From GCA-2697345 sp049602715 (GTDB lineage: Bacteria; Pseudomonadota; Alphaproteobacteria; Rhodobacterales; Rhodobacteraceae): a stretch of 24,896 bases of DNA. Below the pieces are notes generated by a model. That model saw only the letters and a program-made list of their open reading frames with translations, did no database searches and had not been told where the DNA came from. Every line of letters begins with the position of its first letter. The first letter of the stretch is position 1. Made by a program: the position numbers and the translations under genes. The DNA is taken from NCBI GenBank assembly GCA_049602715.1, contig JBMYRX010000030.1:1-24896 (forward strand). The letters run 5' to 3'. Below are positions 6,662 to 15,459 of the stretch, piece by piece.

Positions 6662-8566
6662 ATGGAAAAAAAACTGAAAACACCTCATCTTGACTTAATA
6701 AACAGCCCATCGGATTTAAAAAAATTATCTGATGGGGAGCTTAAGGTATTAGCACAAGAATTAAGAGACGAGACTATTGCAGTAGTTTCGCAAACGGGTG
6801 GACATCTTGGTGCTGGGCTTGGGGTAGTTGAGCTTACAATTGCTCTACATGCTATATTTGACACCCCTAAAGATAAATTGATTTGGGATGTAAGTCATCA
6901 AAGTTACCCTCATAAAATCTTAACTGGGCGCAGAGGTCGTATGGATACCCTCAGAAGAAAGGATGGTATAAGCGGTTTTACTAAAAGATCAGAGAGTCTT
7001 TATGATCCATTTGGAACAGCACATAGTTCAACTTCTATTTCAGCAGCCTTAGGAATGGCTGTAGCAAGAGATCTCAGCGGTAGTTTAAATACTGAAATAG
7101 GTGATTGCATAGCCGTAATTGGTGATGGGGCAATGAGTGCTGGAATGGCATATGAAGCTATGAATAACGCTGGGCATTTAAAAAAGCGACTTTTTGTTAT
7201 TCTTAACGATAATGATATGTCAATTTCTCCGCCTGTTGGGGCGATGTCCTCTTATCTTACAAGACTATATAACGGAGAACCCTTTCAAGAGTTAAAGTCT
7301 ATGGCAAAGGGTGCTGTATCGTTTCTACCTGAGCCACTCCAAGAAGGAGCGAAGAGAGCAAAAGATGCATTAAAAGGTTTTGCTGTTGGGGGAACATTAT
7401 TTGAAGAGTTTGGTTTTTCATATGTGGGACCTATTGATGGGCATAATTTAGAGCAGTTACTAGAGGTGCTACGTACTCTAAAAGATCGTGCCGATGGACC
7501 CACTCTGGTACACATTATAACTAAAAAAGGTAAAGGCTACCCACCAGCAGAAAAGTCTAGTGATAAGGGACACGCGATATCGAAATTCGATATGGTAACC
7601 GGAAAACCCGAAAAAAAAATATCAAATGTTCCAACATACACTAGTATATTTTCCAAAGCGTTAATAGATGCAGCGAAAAAAGATAATAAAATAGTTGCTA
7701 TTACAGCAGCGATGCCAGATGGTACGGGATTAGATTTATTTAATAAAAGCTTTCCAAGCCGGTGCTTTGATGTTGGAATTGCTGAACAGCATGCTGTTAC
7801 CTATTCTGCTGGTTTAGCGTCTGCTGGTATGAAACCATATTGTGCGATCTATTCAACTTTTTTGCAAAGAGGCTATGATCAAGTCGTACATGATGTCGCC
7901 ATTCAAAGTTTGCCAGTCAGATTTATTATAGATAGAGCCGGTTTTGTAGGAGAAGACGGGGCAACACATGCTGGAGCATTTGATGTTTCTTTCATGACAA
8001 ATTTACCTGGAATGATTGTTATGGCTCCTTCTGACGAAGCAGAATTAATGAAAATGATATCAACAACCACAGAGATAAATGATCAACCCTGCGCTGTAAG
8101 ATTTCCTCGCGGTAGTGGTCTTGGGGTAGATCTACCCAATTTTGGTGAGAATATCGAAGTCGGTAAAGGTAGGATAATATCTCAAGGGAATAATATCGCT
8201 ATACTGTCATTTGGTGCGAGGCTTTTGGAAGTTCAGAAAGCTGCTGAGGAACTTGAGCAGTTAGATATAAGTGTCACAATAGTTGATGCTCGATTTGCCA
8301 AACCCTTAGATGAAAATTTGATCTTTGATCTCGCTAAGCACCATGAAGCTTTATTAACTATAGAAGAGGGAGTAATAGGAGGGTTTGGAAGCCATGTTGC
8401 TCAGTTTCTTTTTGAAAAAGGAATTTTTGATAAAGGCCTGAAATATAGATCGATGGTTTTTCCAGATTTTTTTATTGACCAAGCTACGCCACAAGAAATG
8501 TATGATACTGCTTGTCTTAGCTCTACGCATATCAAAGCCAAAGTCATTGAGCTTTTAAGTAAATAG
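6662..8566 (+). CDS. dxs: 1-deoxy-D-xylulose-5-phosphate synthase
   Basis: Thiamine-diphosphate enzyme that condenses pyruvate with glyceraldehyde 3-phosphate, the first and controlling step of the MEP isoprenoid pathway. The 634-residue length is typical. Visible motifs are TGGHLGAGLGVVEL near residue 46, the HQSYPHKILTGRR segment, the ThDP/Mg signature beginning GDGAMSAGMAYEAMN and ending in LNDNDMSI, then the transketolase central domain with DVGIAEQHAVTYSAGLA and the C-terminal FPRGSG region. The usual WDVGHQ reads WDVSHQ here, and the histidine is kept. ATG 6662 fits the expected N-terminus (KTPHLDLINSP), though the ribosome-binding site is weak (GAAAGAG). It lies 17 bases after ispA, and its 3' end is 21 bases from the convergent methyltransferase gene with no hairpin between. 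Confidence 0.97.
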   Translation: MEKKLKTPHLDLINSPSDLKKLSDGELKVLAQELRDETIAVVSQTGGHLGAGLGVVELTIALHAIFDTPKDKLIWDVSHQSYPHKILTGRRGRMDTLRRKDGISGFTKRSESLYDPFGTAHSSTSISAALGMAVARDLSGSLNTEIGDCIAVIGDGAMSAGMAYEAMNNAGHLKKRLFVILNDNDMSISPPVGAMSSYLTRLYNGEPFQELKSMAKGAVSFLPEPLQEGAKRAKDALKGFAVGGTLFEEFGFSYVGPIDGHNLEQLLEVLRTLKDRADGPTLVHIITKKGKGYPPAEKSSDKGHAISKFDMVTGKPEKKISNVPTYTSIFSKALIDAAKKDNKIVAITAAMPDGTGLDLFNKSFPSRCFDVGIAEQHAVTYSAGLASAGMKPYCAIYSTFLQRGYDQVVHDVAIQSLPVRFIIDRAGFVGEDGATHAGAFDVSFMTNLPGMIVMAPSDEAELMKMISTTTEINDQPCAVRFPRGSGLGVDLPNFGENIEVGKGRIISQGNNIAILSFGARLLEVQKAAEELEQLDISVTIVDARFAKPLDENLIFDLAKHHEALLTIEEGVIGGFGSHVAQFLFEKGIFDKGLKYRSMVFPDFFIDQATPQEMYDTACLSSTHIKAKVIELLSK

Positions 8567-8587
8567 ATTAACCAATTTGAAATTCTT

Positions 8588-9799
8588 TTAACGAGAGAAC
8601 TGAGACACAATTTCAATATGTGAAGACCATAAAAACTGATCAATTGGTTGAACCCAATCAAGGGTAAAGCCACCGTCAATAAGTATCTTCGCATCTCGAG
8701 AGAAAGTTTTTGGATTACAAGAAACTGATGATACACGAGTTATTTTGGAATCAGAAATTTCACTGATTTGAAATTCCGCACCAGATCTAGGTGGATCAAT
8801 AATAACTGTATCGAATAAATTCAATTCATCTTTTAATATGGGGTTTTTGAATAAGTCTTGAGCACGGCATACAATTTCTTTTAAACCATGGTTTTTTCGC
8901 CATGCGCTGGCAAGTGTTGAAAGCATACTTTCTGACTTATCAACAGCTAAAATTTTTGCATATTGCGCTATCGGTAATGAAAAAGTCCCACAACCAGAAA
9001 AAAGATCTATCACATTACTTGCTCCCTTAACAGAATCTGAAACGTTTTTTATCAATGTCTCTTGACCCTGCTCTGTCGCCTGAAGGAAGGTTTCAGGTTC
9101 AATGGTTACCGCTAATTTATTAAACATTATAGTTGGAGGTGAGAATTGAGCCAATAAATCGCCATTCCATGTTATACGCGCAATTTTAAAAACTTCACAG
9201 ATACCTGAAATCTCACCCTTAGTTTTAGCATCTAAAGTTTTCCCATTGATTATATTTAAATCGAGACCTGAGGAAGTTAATGTAGTAACGATGTTTATAA
9301 CTGATTTCCTAGTGGCTCCCATTTTTGTAAGCTCTTGAAAAAGAGGGTATTTTGAGATAATTCTTGGATCTACAAGTTTACATTTCTCTGTCGAAACTAA
9401 CTCGTGTGAACCTTTTTTGAAGAAACCAACAATCACATTTTTTTTTGTTTTAAGGCCGTGAAAGGTTGCCCTGCGTCGAGATTCACTTTCTGATGTTTGT
9501 ATTGGCCTGATGTCTGTTTTTATTCCTCGTTCTATTAAGCACGACTCTATAATATTGAATTTCCACTCCTTTATGAAACTTGATTTTGCATGTTGAATTG
9601 TACATCCCCCACAGTTTTTATAATGACTACAAACTGGTGTCACACGCGTTTCAGCAGGCTTTATTACTTTTAATATATTATTATTTATTAAAATCTGTTC
9701 ACCAGGCAGCGTTCCAGGTATTTTAATGCCCTCGCTAGTTATCCCGACTCCGTTATTATCTATGCTTTCAATAAAAGCCTTTTCCACTTTTGATTTCAT
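8588..9799 (-). CDS. Class I SAM-dependent RNA uridine-C5 methyltransferase (RlmD/TrmA-like)
   Basis: Member of the TrmA/RlmC/RlmD family, which methylates carbon 5 of specific uridines in rRNA or tRNA using S-adenosylmethionine. It is 403 residues when read from ATG 9799. A TRAM-like domain (about 1-50) is followed by four cysteines placed to hold a [4Fe-4S] cluster: C57, C63 and C66 in CSHYKNCGGC, and C140 in EKCKLVD. The SAM loop is VIDLFSGCGTFSLPIA. The catalytic cysteine is about C361 in SCNPKTFSRD. The cluster argues for an RlmC/RlmD type acting on 23S rRNA rather than TrmA, but the exact target is inference. The start overlaps the ABC transporter stop (ATGA). An in-frame ATG 48 bases upstream (9847) is less likely because the extra residues lie inside the ABC gene. 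Confidence 0.92.
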   Translation of the reverse strand: MKSKVEKAFIESIDNNGVGITSEGIKIPGTLPGEQILINNNILKVIKPAETRVTPVCSHYKNCGGCTIQHAKSSFIKEWKFNIIESCLIERGIKTDIRPIQTSESESRRRATFHGLKTKKNVIVGFFKKGSHELVSTEKCKLVDPRIISKYPLFQELTKMGATRKSVINIVTTLTSSGLDLNIINGKTLDAKTKGEISGICEVFKIARITWNGDLLAQFSPPTIMFNKLAVTIEPETFLQATEQGQETLIKNVSDSVKGASNVIDLFSGCGTFSLPIAQYAKILAVDKSESMLSTLASAWRKNHGLKEIVCRAQDLFKNPILKDELNLFDTVIIDPPRSGAEFQISEISDSKITRVSSVSCNPKTFSRDAKILIDGGFTLDWVQPIDQFLWSSHIEIVSQFSR

Positions 9800-11628
9800 A
9801 TTTTGGTTTTCTGAATACCAATAAAACCCCCTGATTGCCTTTTCCAAAATTTAGAATATAGACTATCCTGGTTCAATAAAGTGTCGTGAGTTCCCTCTTC
9901 TACTATTTTGCCTTCGTCGAGAACAATTATTCTATCCATAGTTGAAATTGTTGATAAACGATGCGCTATCGCAATGACTGTTTTTCCTTGCATTGCGCGA
10001 TGGAGTGCTGTTTGAATAGATGCTTCAATTTCGCTATCAAGGGCACTTGTTGCTTCATCAAGAATAAGTATAGGAGCATTTTTCAAAATTGCCCTTGCCA
10101 CTGCTATCCTTTGCCGCTGACCTCCGGATAGGCGAACCCCTCGTTCTCCCAAAAAAGCATCATACCCGATGCGTCCTTCATAATCTTTAAGCCCAAGAAT
10201 GAAGTCGTGAGCCTCGGCGCTTTTTGAGGCTTGGATTAATTCTTTTTCTGAAGCGTCAGGCTTACCGTAAAGAATATTATCTCTAGCTGATCTATTAAAC
10301 ATAGCTGTTTCTTGGGTAACAAATCCAATATTCCGCCGTAAGGTTTCTTGAGTTACTTTTTTAATATCTTGTCCATCTATAAAAATATTACCGGCTTCGG
10401 TATCATATAACCTTAGCAGCAGAGCTACTAAGGTAGATTTTCCAGCTCCAGAAGCCCCAACAACGCCAAGTTTTTCACCTTTTTTTACGGTTAAGGATAT
10501 ATCTGTTAATCCATTGGCTTTTTTCCCGTAAGTAAATGAAACATTGTGAATTTTGATTTGACCATTAATTACTGACAATGGAGTAGCCTGTTTATGGTTA
10601 ATAAGAGTGTGTGAGGGTGTTAGGGTTTTAATACCATCTTCGACTTCTCCAATATTGGCGTAGATAGTCATTAATGTGAAGCTGACCCATCCAGTCATTT
10701 GAGCTATCCTTATAGCTACTGCGCCTGAGGCCGCTATATCACCTATTGAAGCATTCCCATTTATCCATAGATAAGTTGTTCCTCCAATTAGTACTACTGG
10801 AAGAATGCCAGCAATTGTCATCAAACAAAACCTAAAGATAGCGGAGGTGGCTCCAAAAGAAACAGCTTTTTTACGAAACATTTCCATTGATTTTAAGGCG
10901 ACTCGATCTTCATAGTCCGCATGCGAAAATAACTTTACCGTTTTGATATTTGTGATTGTGTCAACTACTTGTCCAGATACATTGGCTCGAGCGCTGGCTC
11001 GTCCCGCAGATTGTCTACGAATTCTAGGTAAAAAAGCCCTAATTAATATAAAATACAAAAGTAACCATACAACTAATACAGCAGATATTCTAAGGTCTAT
11101 AGTTGTTAGTAAAAGTGCTGAACCGACAAGTGAAGCTAAAGAGAATGCTCCTACGTTTACTATCTCGGTTACTACATCTGTAAGTGCTCGGGACGTTTGC
11201 ATTTGTTTTTGAGCAATACGACCTGCAAAATCATCATCAAAAAAAGTTACAGATTGCCCCATCGTCCACCTATGAAGACGTGACAAGGTAAGTGGATTTA
11301 TATTTGGTGTAACAAATATCGCATTTGCAGCTGATGCCAGCCCGAATGCGATTGGTCGCAAAATAATAAAAAACGAGATGAATATTATTACAAAAATCAG
11401 TTGATCCGTAAAGAAAAGGCTTGGCCCTGTGTCTACGGCTCTATCAATTAATGATCCCAGTAATAAAGCTGTAAGAACTTCCAAAACACCAGCTAATGCT
11501 GAAATTATAAATGCTAGACCTAATATAGACCACGAGCCCGACAGTGCCCAACAGAAAAATGCAAAAATTGTATTGGGCGGAGGTCCAGAAGCTGGTTGAA
11601 AGGCATTTATTAGTTTAAAAAAATACAA
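9796..11628 (-). CDS. ABC transporter ATP-binding/permease protein (exporter half-transporter)
   Basis: Inner-membrane ABC exporter with a fused membrane domain (about 20-330, hydrophobic helices) and nucleotide-binding domain (about 357-595), 610 residues, expected to act as a dimer. It has Walker A GASGAGKST (391-399), Q-loop FVTQET, signature LSGGQ (500-504), Walker B ILILDE (520-525) and H-loop H556. It has the lipid/multidrug/peptide exporter architecture; the substrate is unknown. No ATG exists before about residue 123. TTG 11628 is the first start codon after an in-frame stop at 11641-11643, and the N-terminal segment with GPPP looks like that of related Rhodobacterales exporters, so I accept TTG although the ribosome-binding site is weak. 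It is coupled to the methyltransferase by ATGA. The 88 bases upstream, before cca, are very AT-rich. Confidence 0.93.
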   Translation of the reverse strand: MYFFKLINAFQPASGPPPNTIFAFFCWALSGSWSILGLAFIISALAGVLEVLTALLLGSLIDRAVDTGPSLFFTDQLIFVIIFISFFIILRPIAFGLASAANAIFVTPNINPLTLSRLHRWTMGQSVTFFDDDFAGRIAQKQMQTSRALTDVVTEIVNVGAFSLASLVGSALLLTTIDLRISAVLVVWLLLYFILIRAFLPRIRRQSAGRASARANVSGQVVDTITNIKTVKLFSHADYEDRVALKSMEMFRKKAVSFGATSAIFRFCLMTIAGILPVVLIGGTTYLWINGNASIGDIAASGAVAIRIAQMTGWVSFTLMTIYANIGEVEDGIKTLTPSHTLINHKQATPLSVINGQIKIHNVSFTYGKKANGLTDISLTVKKGEKLGVVGASGAGKSTLVALLLRLYDTEAGNIFIDGQDIKKVTQETLRRNIGFVTQETAMFNRSARDNILYGKPDASEKELIQASKSAEAHDFILGLKDYEGRIGYDAFLGERGVRLSGGQRQRIAVARAILKNAPILILDEATSALDSEIEASIQTALHRAMQGKTVIAIAHRLSTISTMDRIIVLDEGKIVEEGTHDTLLNQDSLYSKFWKRQSGGFIGIQKTKI

Positions 11629-11716
11629 GTTTTTGGTTCTTTACTCTGCGCTAATTTAAAAGAAATAGAAGTTTTTATATATAATCAAGAGTAATTAAAA
11701 ATATACAACACAGATA

Positions 11717-12874
11717 CTAAGGTTTTATTTTTAATAAGTCCATTTTAGTTAAAGAGAAGTCAGAATCTATCCATATGTCTTGGAGCTTTTTTAGCATTTT
11801 TCCTAATTCACGACCTTGGTGGTTTTCAGCTAGGTCTTTTGCAGTAACTGGGAAAACGGAAGTGATCCCCAATGTTATTCTGGTATCTATATTTTTTAGA
11901 TTATCTTTTGATATTGCTGATCTTATTACGGTGGACTGGTAAGCTATTTCTTTTCCATACAAGTAAGCAATTTTTTGTATACTATCTTCGCGCTGCTTTA
12001 ATTGTTGGAGTCTAGTAATTAACTTGTGCTCAGCGTTTGAAAGTTTCCAGATTGTTTTTAGTTTTGAATTTGTCATTAATGCAATACGCGTCGTCCATTT
12101 TCTTGAACATTTAAACTGTTTTTCAAACTTTATAAGAGTGTGCAGTTGATGTAATTTTGCGTTAGGTATGACTAGTTGAAGAATTCCTGTTTTTGCCATT
12201 AACTCCAAAGTTTTTATCGGGTTAGTAGCTGATAAAAGCGTTTTCATTTCTGTCCCAATACGCTCTCCTGAGAGTGTCATAAGTTTTTCTTTCAGACAGA
12301 TACATGCTTTCAAACTTTCAGGATCAATCTCCGTATTTCTTTTTTGAAACCAGGCCAGAAATCTAAAAAACCTTAGAATTCTTAAATGATCTTCAAGAAT
12401 ACGTTGTTGTGGATTACCAATAAATTTAATTTTCCTATTATTTAAATCCGTAAGAACATTCAGTGGGTCTACAACTGTCCCGTCTATATCAGCGTATAAA
12501 GCGTTTATTGTTAAGTCCCTGCGTGACGCGTCTGTAGTTATACATTTAGAAAAAGACACAACGGCTTTTCTACCATCGGTTTCAATATCCTGTCTGAATG
12601 TAGTTACTTGATATTGAACTCTTTCACATATTAAAGTTATCGTTCCGAATTGAATGCCGGTTTTAATGGCTTTAAACTCGTTTTCTTTTGCAACTTTTAT
12701 AATCTCAGAGGGGAGTGCAGTAGTAGCTAAATCAATATCTTTGAGTGGCAAACCCAGCAAGCAGTCTCGAACGCAGCCACCGACGAAGTATATTTTGTGA
12801 CCACTATCAGCAAAAACTTTAAATAATTTTTTTGTGGTTCGGTTAATTAATGATTTTTTAATCTTAAGATTCAC
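11717..12874 (-). CDS. cca: CCA tRNA nucleotidyltransferase (class II)
   Basis: Template-independent RNA polymerase that adds or repairs the 3' CCA of tRNAs (class II nucleotidyltransferase, bacterial type), or a poly(A) polymerase of the same family. It is 385 residues. The head domain has FVGGCVRD (about 30-36) and the metal-binding D46-x-D48 in KDIDLAT. Motif RRDLTINAL (118-126) contacts the nucleotide region, and RILEDHLRILRFFRF is the conserved segment after it. The C-terminal helical part is variable. GTG 12874 overlaps the stop of the upstream Nudix gene (GTGA), so translation is probably coupled. In related bacteria the same order, CoA pyrophosphatase then cca, is usual. CCA addition is the more likely role, as no other cca candidate is seen here. 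Confidence 0.93.
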   Translation of the reverse strand: MNLKIKKSLINRTTKKLFKVFADSGHKIYFVGGCVRDCLLGLPLKDIDLATTALPSEIIKVAKENEFKAIKTGIQFGTITLICERVQYQVTTFRQDIETDGRKAVVSFSKCITTDASRRDLTINALYADIDGTVVDPLNVLTDLNNRKIKFIGNPQQRILEDHLRILRFFRFLAWFQKRNTEIDPESLKACICLKEKLMTLSGERIGTEMKTLLSATNPIKTLELMAKTGILQLVIPNAKLHQLHTLIKFEKQFKCSRKWTTRIALMTNSKLKTIWKLSNAEHKLITRLQQLKQREDSIQKIAYLYGKEIAYQSTVIRSAISKDNLKNIDTRITLGITSVFPVTAKDLAENHQGRELGKMLKKLQDIWIDSDFSLTKMDLLKIKP

Positions 12875-13479
12875 TTTACAAGAATTTCTGCTAATGAACG
12901 AGCTATTCTAGCGGTTGCCCCCCAAATATAATGTGGCCCGTAAGGTACTGTATAATAAAAACGTGTCTGGTTCTTCCATTCCTTAGATTCTATCGTAAAA
13001 TTATTTAAGTCAATAAAATGGTTTAATGGAACAGTGAATACTTCCTCAACCTCTTCAAGATTCATTTTTAGCTCAAAACTTGCACTTACCAAACCTACAT
13101 AAGGTTTTACTTGAAAGCCTGTTACTGTTTTATGATCAGACAAATGACCGATAACTTCTACCAGATTTGGGGGAAGGCCAATTTCTTCTTGAGCCTCTCG
13201 CAATGCTGTTTCTTTAAGTGATTTGTCAGCTTCATCTCGTTTGCCGCCTGGAAATGAGATCTGTGAGGGATGATTTTTTAAATTTGATGATCTTTTTGTT
13301 AATGTAACACATAGAGTTTTATCTATTTCACTTATTAAAATTAGGACAGCCGCCGGTGTAAACTCTCCTTTAAATTTATCTTTGAAATTTAAATTAAGAT
13401 CAAAATCAGAGGAATCTTTCCCGGTATCGAATATTTTACCTTTAAAATCCTTGATCAGATTATTATTTCTTAATTCCAC
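12871..13479 (-). CDS. CoA pyrophosphatase (Nudix hydrolase, NudL-like)
   Basis: Nudix hydrolase of the coenzyme A diphosphatase group, which cleaves CoA to 3',5'-ADP and phosphopantetheine. It is 202 residues. The group-specific motif LTKRSSNLKNHPSQISFPGG precedes the Nudix box, which starts GGKRDEAD and ends LREAQEEIGL. The box is one residue longer than the classic form, as is usual in this subgroup. The NudL motif usually has HxGQ before the box; here it is HPSQ. It is cytosolic with no membrane segment. The start is GTG 13479, sharing one base with the hsp33 stop (TAGTG). The stop overlaps the cca start. Substrate assignment rests on the motif; other nucleotide diphosphate derivatives are possible. 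Confidence 0.92.
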   Translation of the reverse strand: MELRNNNLIKDFKGKIFDTGKDSSDFDLNLNFKDKFKGEFTPAAVLILISEIDKTLCVTLTKRSSNLKNHPSQISFPGGKRDEADKSLKETALREAQEEIGLPPNLVEVIGHLSDHKTVTGFQVKPYVGLVSASFELKMNLEEVEEVFTVPLNHFIDLNNFTIESKEWKNQTRFYYTVPYGPHYIWGATARIARSLAEILVK

Positions 13480-14447
13480 TATTTTTTAGCCTCAAATCCT
13501 AAAGTTTCTGGTAATAGTTTGTAATGGGTTCCGCAAAACTGACAGTCTGCAGTTAAAAACCCATCCTCATTAGTCATATGCTTTATCTCTTTTTTTGAAT
13601 AGATAGACATACTTTGACGAACCTTTTCTTCTGAACATGTACAACCAAAATAAATACTTTCAGGGCTATATGTTTGAAGATTTTCTTCATTAAACAAACG
13701 AAATAAAACTAACTCCTTTGAATAGTTCGGACCTATTAGTTCAAGATCTTCAACGGTATCAAGAAGTATATTAACTCTAGACCAATTTTCTGTTTCAATA
13801 TCTTTAACTCCCTCAATTTTAGAAGTTGAGCTTTCTTGATCTAAATTATCAAGTCGATGCGAGGGGCTTGGTAAATGTTGTAGCATAATACCACCACCAC
13901 GCCAGGCGTGTTCGCCGCTAGAAAAAAGGTTTTGCCCATATGATACAGAAAACCGTGTTGGAATTTGTTCCGATTGGAAAAAATAATTTTCAGCACAGTT
14001 GGAGAGTGATTTCCCTGATAAGGGTGTTATTCCTTGATAAGGTGTTTTTTTTGAACCTTGATTGATAATTATTGCAAAATACCCATCGCCAATTTGGCTA
14101 AAGGGATCGACGCTGGTGTCTATACCCTCCTTATCAAAGCTTGCGTATGCGCGAATATTTGCGGTGGCTTTATCACTAGTAGGCCCATAATAATCTGTAG
14201 CAATTAAACGGATCGGGCCTTTCCCACGAATTTGAAGAGATAGTTTCCAGTCTAATTTGAGCATTTGTCCAACTAGAGCAGTAATAATCGAAGCTTCTGT
14301 AATTAATGCTTCTACAGGTTTTGGATAATCGTGTTGATCCAAAATCTTATCTAAAACGCTCTCTAGTCTACCAAACCTTCCGCGAACATCAGCATTTTCT
14401 AATTGAAAAGGAAGAACTGTGTTTTCTGAAGTTATTTTTTTTGTCAC
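13479..14447 (-). CDS. hslO: Hsp33 family redox-regulated molecular chaperone
   Basis: Cytosolic holdase that becomes active on oxidation, protecting unfolding proteins during peroxide or hypochlorite stress. It is 322 residues, with the C-terminal zinc-binding redox switch intact: C269-x-C271 in FGCTCSEEK and C302-x-x-C305 in DCQFCGTHY. The N-terminal chaperone domain has the family features VLDKILDQHDYP and GKGPIRLIATDYYG. The start is GTG 14447, with AAGGGAAA about 10 bases upstream; no ATG is available nearby in frame. It is the first gene of a leftward cluster (hsp33, CoA pyrophosphatase, cca) joined by 1- and 4-base overlaps. It diverges from a Nudix gene across about 97 bases. The region around residues 205-215 (ESSTSKIEGVKDIE) is a less conserved linker. 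Confidence 0.94.
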   Translation of the reverse strand: MTKKITSENTVLPFQLENADVRGRFGRLESVLDKILDQHDYPKPVEALITEASIITALVGQMLKLDWKLSLQIRGKGPIRLIATDYYGPTSDKATANIRAYASFDKEGIDTSVDPFSQIGDGYFAIIINQGSKKTPYQGITPLSGKSLSNCAENYFFQSEQIPTRFSVSYGQNLFSSGEHAWRGGGIMLQHLPSPSHRLDNLDQESSTSKIEGVKDIETENWSRVNILLDTVEDLELIGPNYSKELVLFRLFNEENLQTYSPESIYFGCTCSEEKVRQSMSIYSKKEIKHMTNEDGFLTADCQFCGTHYKLLPETLGFEAKK

Positions 14448-14530
14448 TTTTTAGTTTCCCTTTATTATCAGGATTTCATATACACTTCTGAAGAAATCAG
14501 CAATATAGTCAAAAACAAGTTGGAGATATC

Positions 14531-14547
14531 AGGGAGTAATTATTATT
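14531..14547 (+). promoter_or_regulatory. Ribosome-binding site pointing to an ATT start
   Basis: AGGGAG (14531-14536) is followed by three in-frame ATT codons at 14539, 14542 and 14545. ATT 14545 lies 8 bases downstream and ATT 14542 lies 5. No ATG, GTG, TTG or CTG occurs in this frame between the in-frame stop (14506-14508) and TTG 14569. That TTG is 32 bases from the ribosome-binding site, too far to use it. Confidence 0.5.
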
Positions 14548-14982
14548 AGGCGTTTTGGAGAACCTTTTTTGTTTGATAAAGCTTATATAAGACGCCCAAG
14601 TGTATACGTTATTTTACCGCGAGGTAATAAGCTCCTTGTAACTGTTCAATCTGAGCCTCATGAAGAACTACAGCTTCCAGGTGGAGGAGTGGAGATCGGC
14701 GAACAATATCTACAGGCACTTTACCGAGAAGTAATCGAGGAAACTGGTTGGATAATTTCTAACCCTAAGAAGCTTGGTACTTATAGACGTTTTACCTATA
14801 TGATTGAATATTCTTTATGGGCAGAGAAAATCTGCCACATTTTTTTGGCAAAACCTGTTATTAAAAAAAGTGAGCCGACCGAACCAGGACATCTTTCTTT
14901 TTTTATGTCTGCAAAAGTTGTTATTAAAAATTTAATAGCTGAGGGGGATAAATCATTTGTTCACAACTATTTTAAGTTGTAA
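14545..14982 (+). CDS. Nudix hydrolase
   Basis: Nudix-fold pyrophosphohydrolase of about 145 residues. The Nudix box is canonical: GGGVEIGE followed by REVIEETGW (G-x5-E-x7-REUxEExGU), preceded by QLPG. The substrate is unknown; sanitisation of a nucleotide or nucleotide sugar is the usual role. The box is preceded by IRRPSVYVILPRGNKLLVT. The start is uncertain: TTG 14569 is the first common start codon, but the upstream residues RRFGEPF resemble the N-terminus I remember from related Rhodobacterales proteins, and AGGGAG is ideally spaced for ATT 14545. I therefore place the start at ATT 14545 (or ATT 14542), with TTG 14569 as the conservative alternative. It diverges from hsp33. It is not closely related to the CoA-type Nudix protein at 12871-13479. 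Confidence 0.85.
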   Translation: MRRFGEPFLFDKAYIRRPSVYVILPRGNKLLVTVQSEPHEELQLPGGGVEIGEQYLQALYREVIEETGWIISNPKKLGTYRRFTYMIEYSLWAEKICHIFLAKPVIKKSEPTEPGHLSFFMSAKVVIKNLIAEGDKSFVHNYFKL

Positions 14983-15021
14983 GAATATACATATGGTTAT
15001 TTATTTATTAGGAAAAAAGTA

Positions 15022-15357
15022 ATGAAAAAAATTTTGATTATAATTAGTCTACTAATAATTTCTGGTTGCCAATCTGTAACTGGACCTGCTGTTCTACTAA
15101 AGCCAGTAAAAGTTTGTGGAGATGTTAAGGTTCCAATTTATGGTGTTTTAGATAGGCCGACTTCTTCTGGAGAAGTTGTGGCAGGTGCGGCAGTTGGTGG
15201 GGTAGTAGGTAACCAATTTGGTAAAGGTAAGGGCAAAAAAGCTATGACTGTTTTAGGAGCAATAATTGGTGGAAATAGTCAAGCAAATAGCCGTGTACAG
15301 GAAAAAGTTATCGTGGACTACAAGACAGAATATCGTTGCAGAACGGAATATAAATAA
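15022..15357 (+). CDS. Glycine-zipper lipoprotein, small outer-membrane or periplasmic protein
   Basis: A 111-residue predicted lipoprotein. The signal peptide runs from MKK through a hydrophobic core to the lipobox IISGC with the lipidated cysteine at C16. A Gly-rich segment, GEVVAGAAVGGVVGNQFG (about residues 50-67) and then AIIGG, fits the glycine zipper 2TM family (SlyB/Rick_17kDa_Anti-like), which inserts in membranes or packs helices. The C-terminal part is charged and contains two cysteines (C32 after the signal region and C105), which could pair in the periplasm. A clear AGGA ribosome-binding site is about 8 bases upstream. It stands alone between the Nudix gene and argG. The function within the family is not settled; cell-envelope integrity is a guess. 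Confidence 0.85.
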   Translation: MKKILIIISLLIISGCQSVTGPAVLLKPVKVCGDVKVPIYGVLDRPTSSGEVVAGAAVGGVVGNQFGKGKGKKAMTVLGAIIGGNSQANSRVQEKVIVDYKTEYRCRTEYK

Positions 15358-15459
15358 TTATTAAAATTTTTTAATACCAGAATTTTATAGTGCTATCTTG
15401 CGTTTGGGCCCACCTAAAGATATCGAATGACTTATCGTCAAATGTCGTGGAGTATGACT

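Noticed and set aside
8401..8736. Minus-strand open frame spanning the dxs and methyltransferase ends
   Set aside because: It overlaps two well-supported genes, and its composition follows their reverse frames.
15360..15375. A/T palindrome after the lipoprotein gene, resembling a terminator
   Set aside because: The arms consist only of A and T, so the stem would be very weak, and there is no GC stem followed by a T-run.
15405..15412. TGGGCCCA palindrome upstream of argG
   Set aside because: Eight bases are too short to be assigned to an arginine regulator; no repeated copy was seen nearby.
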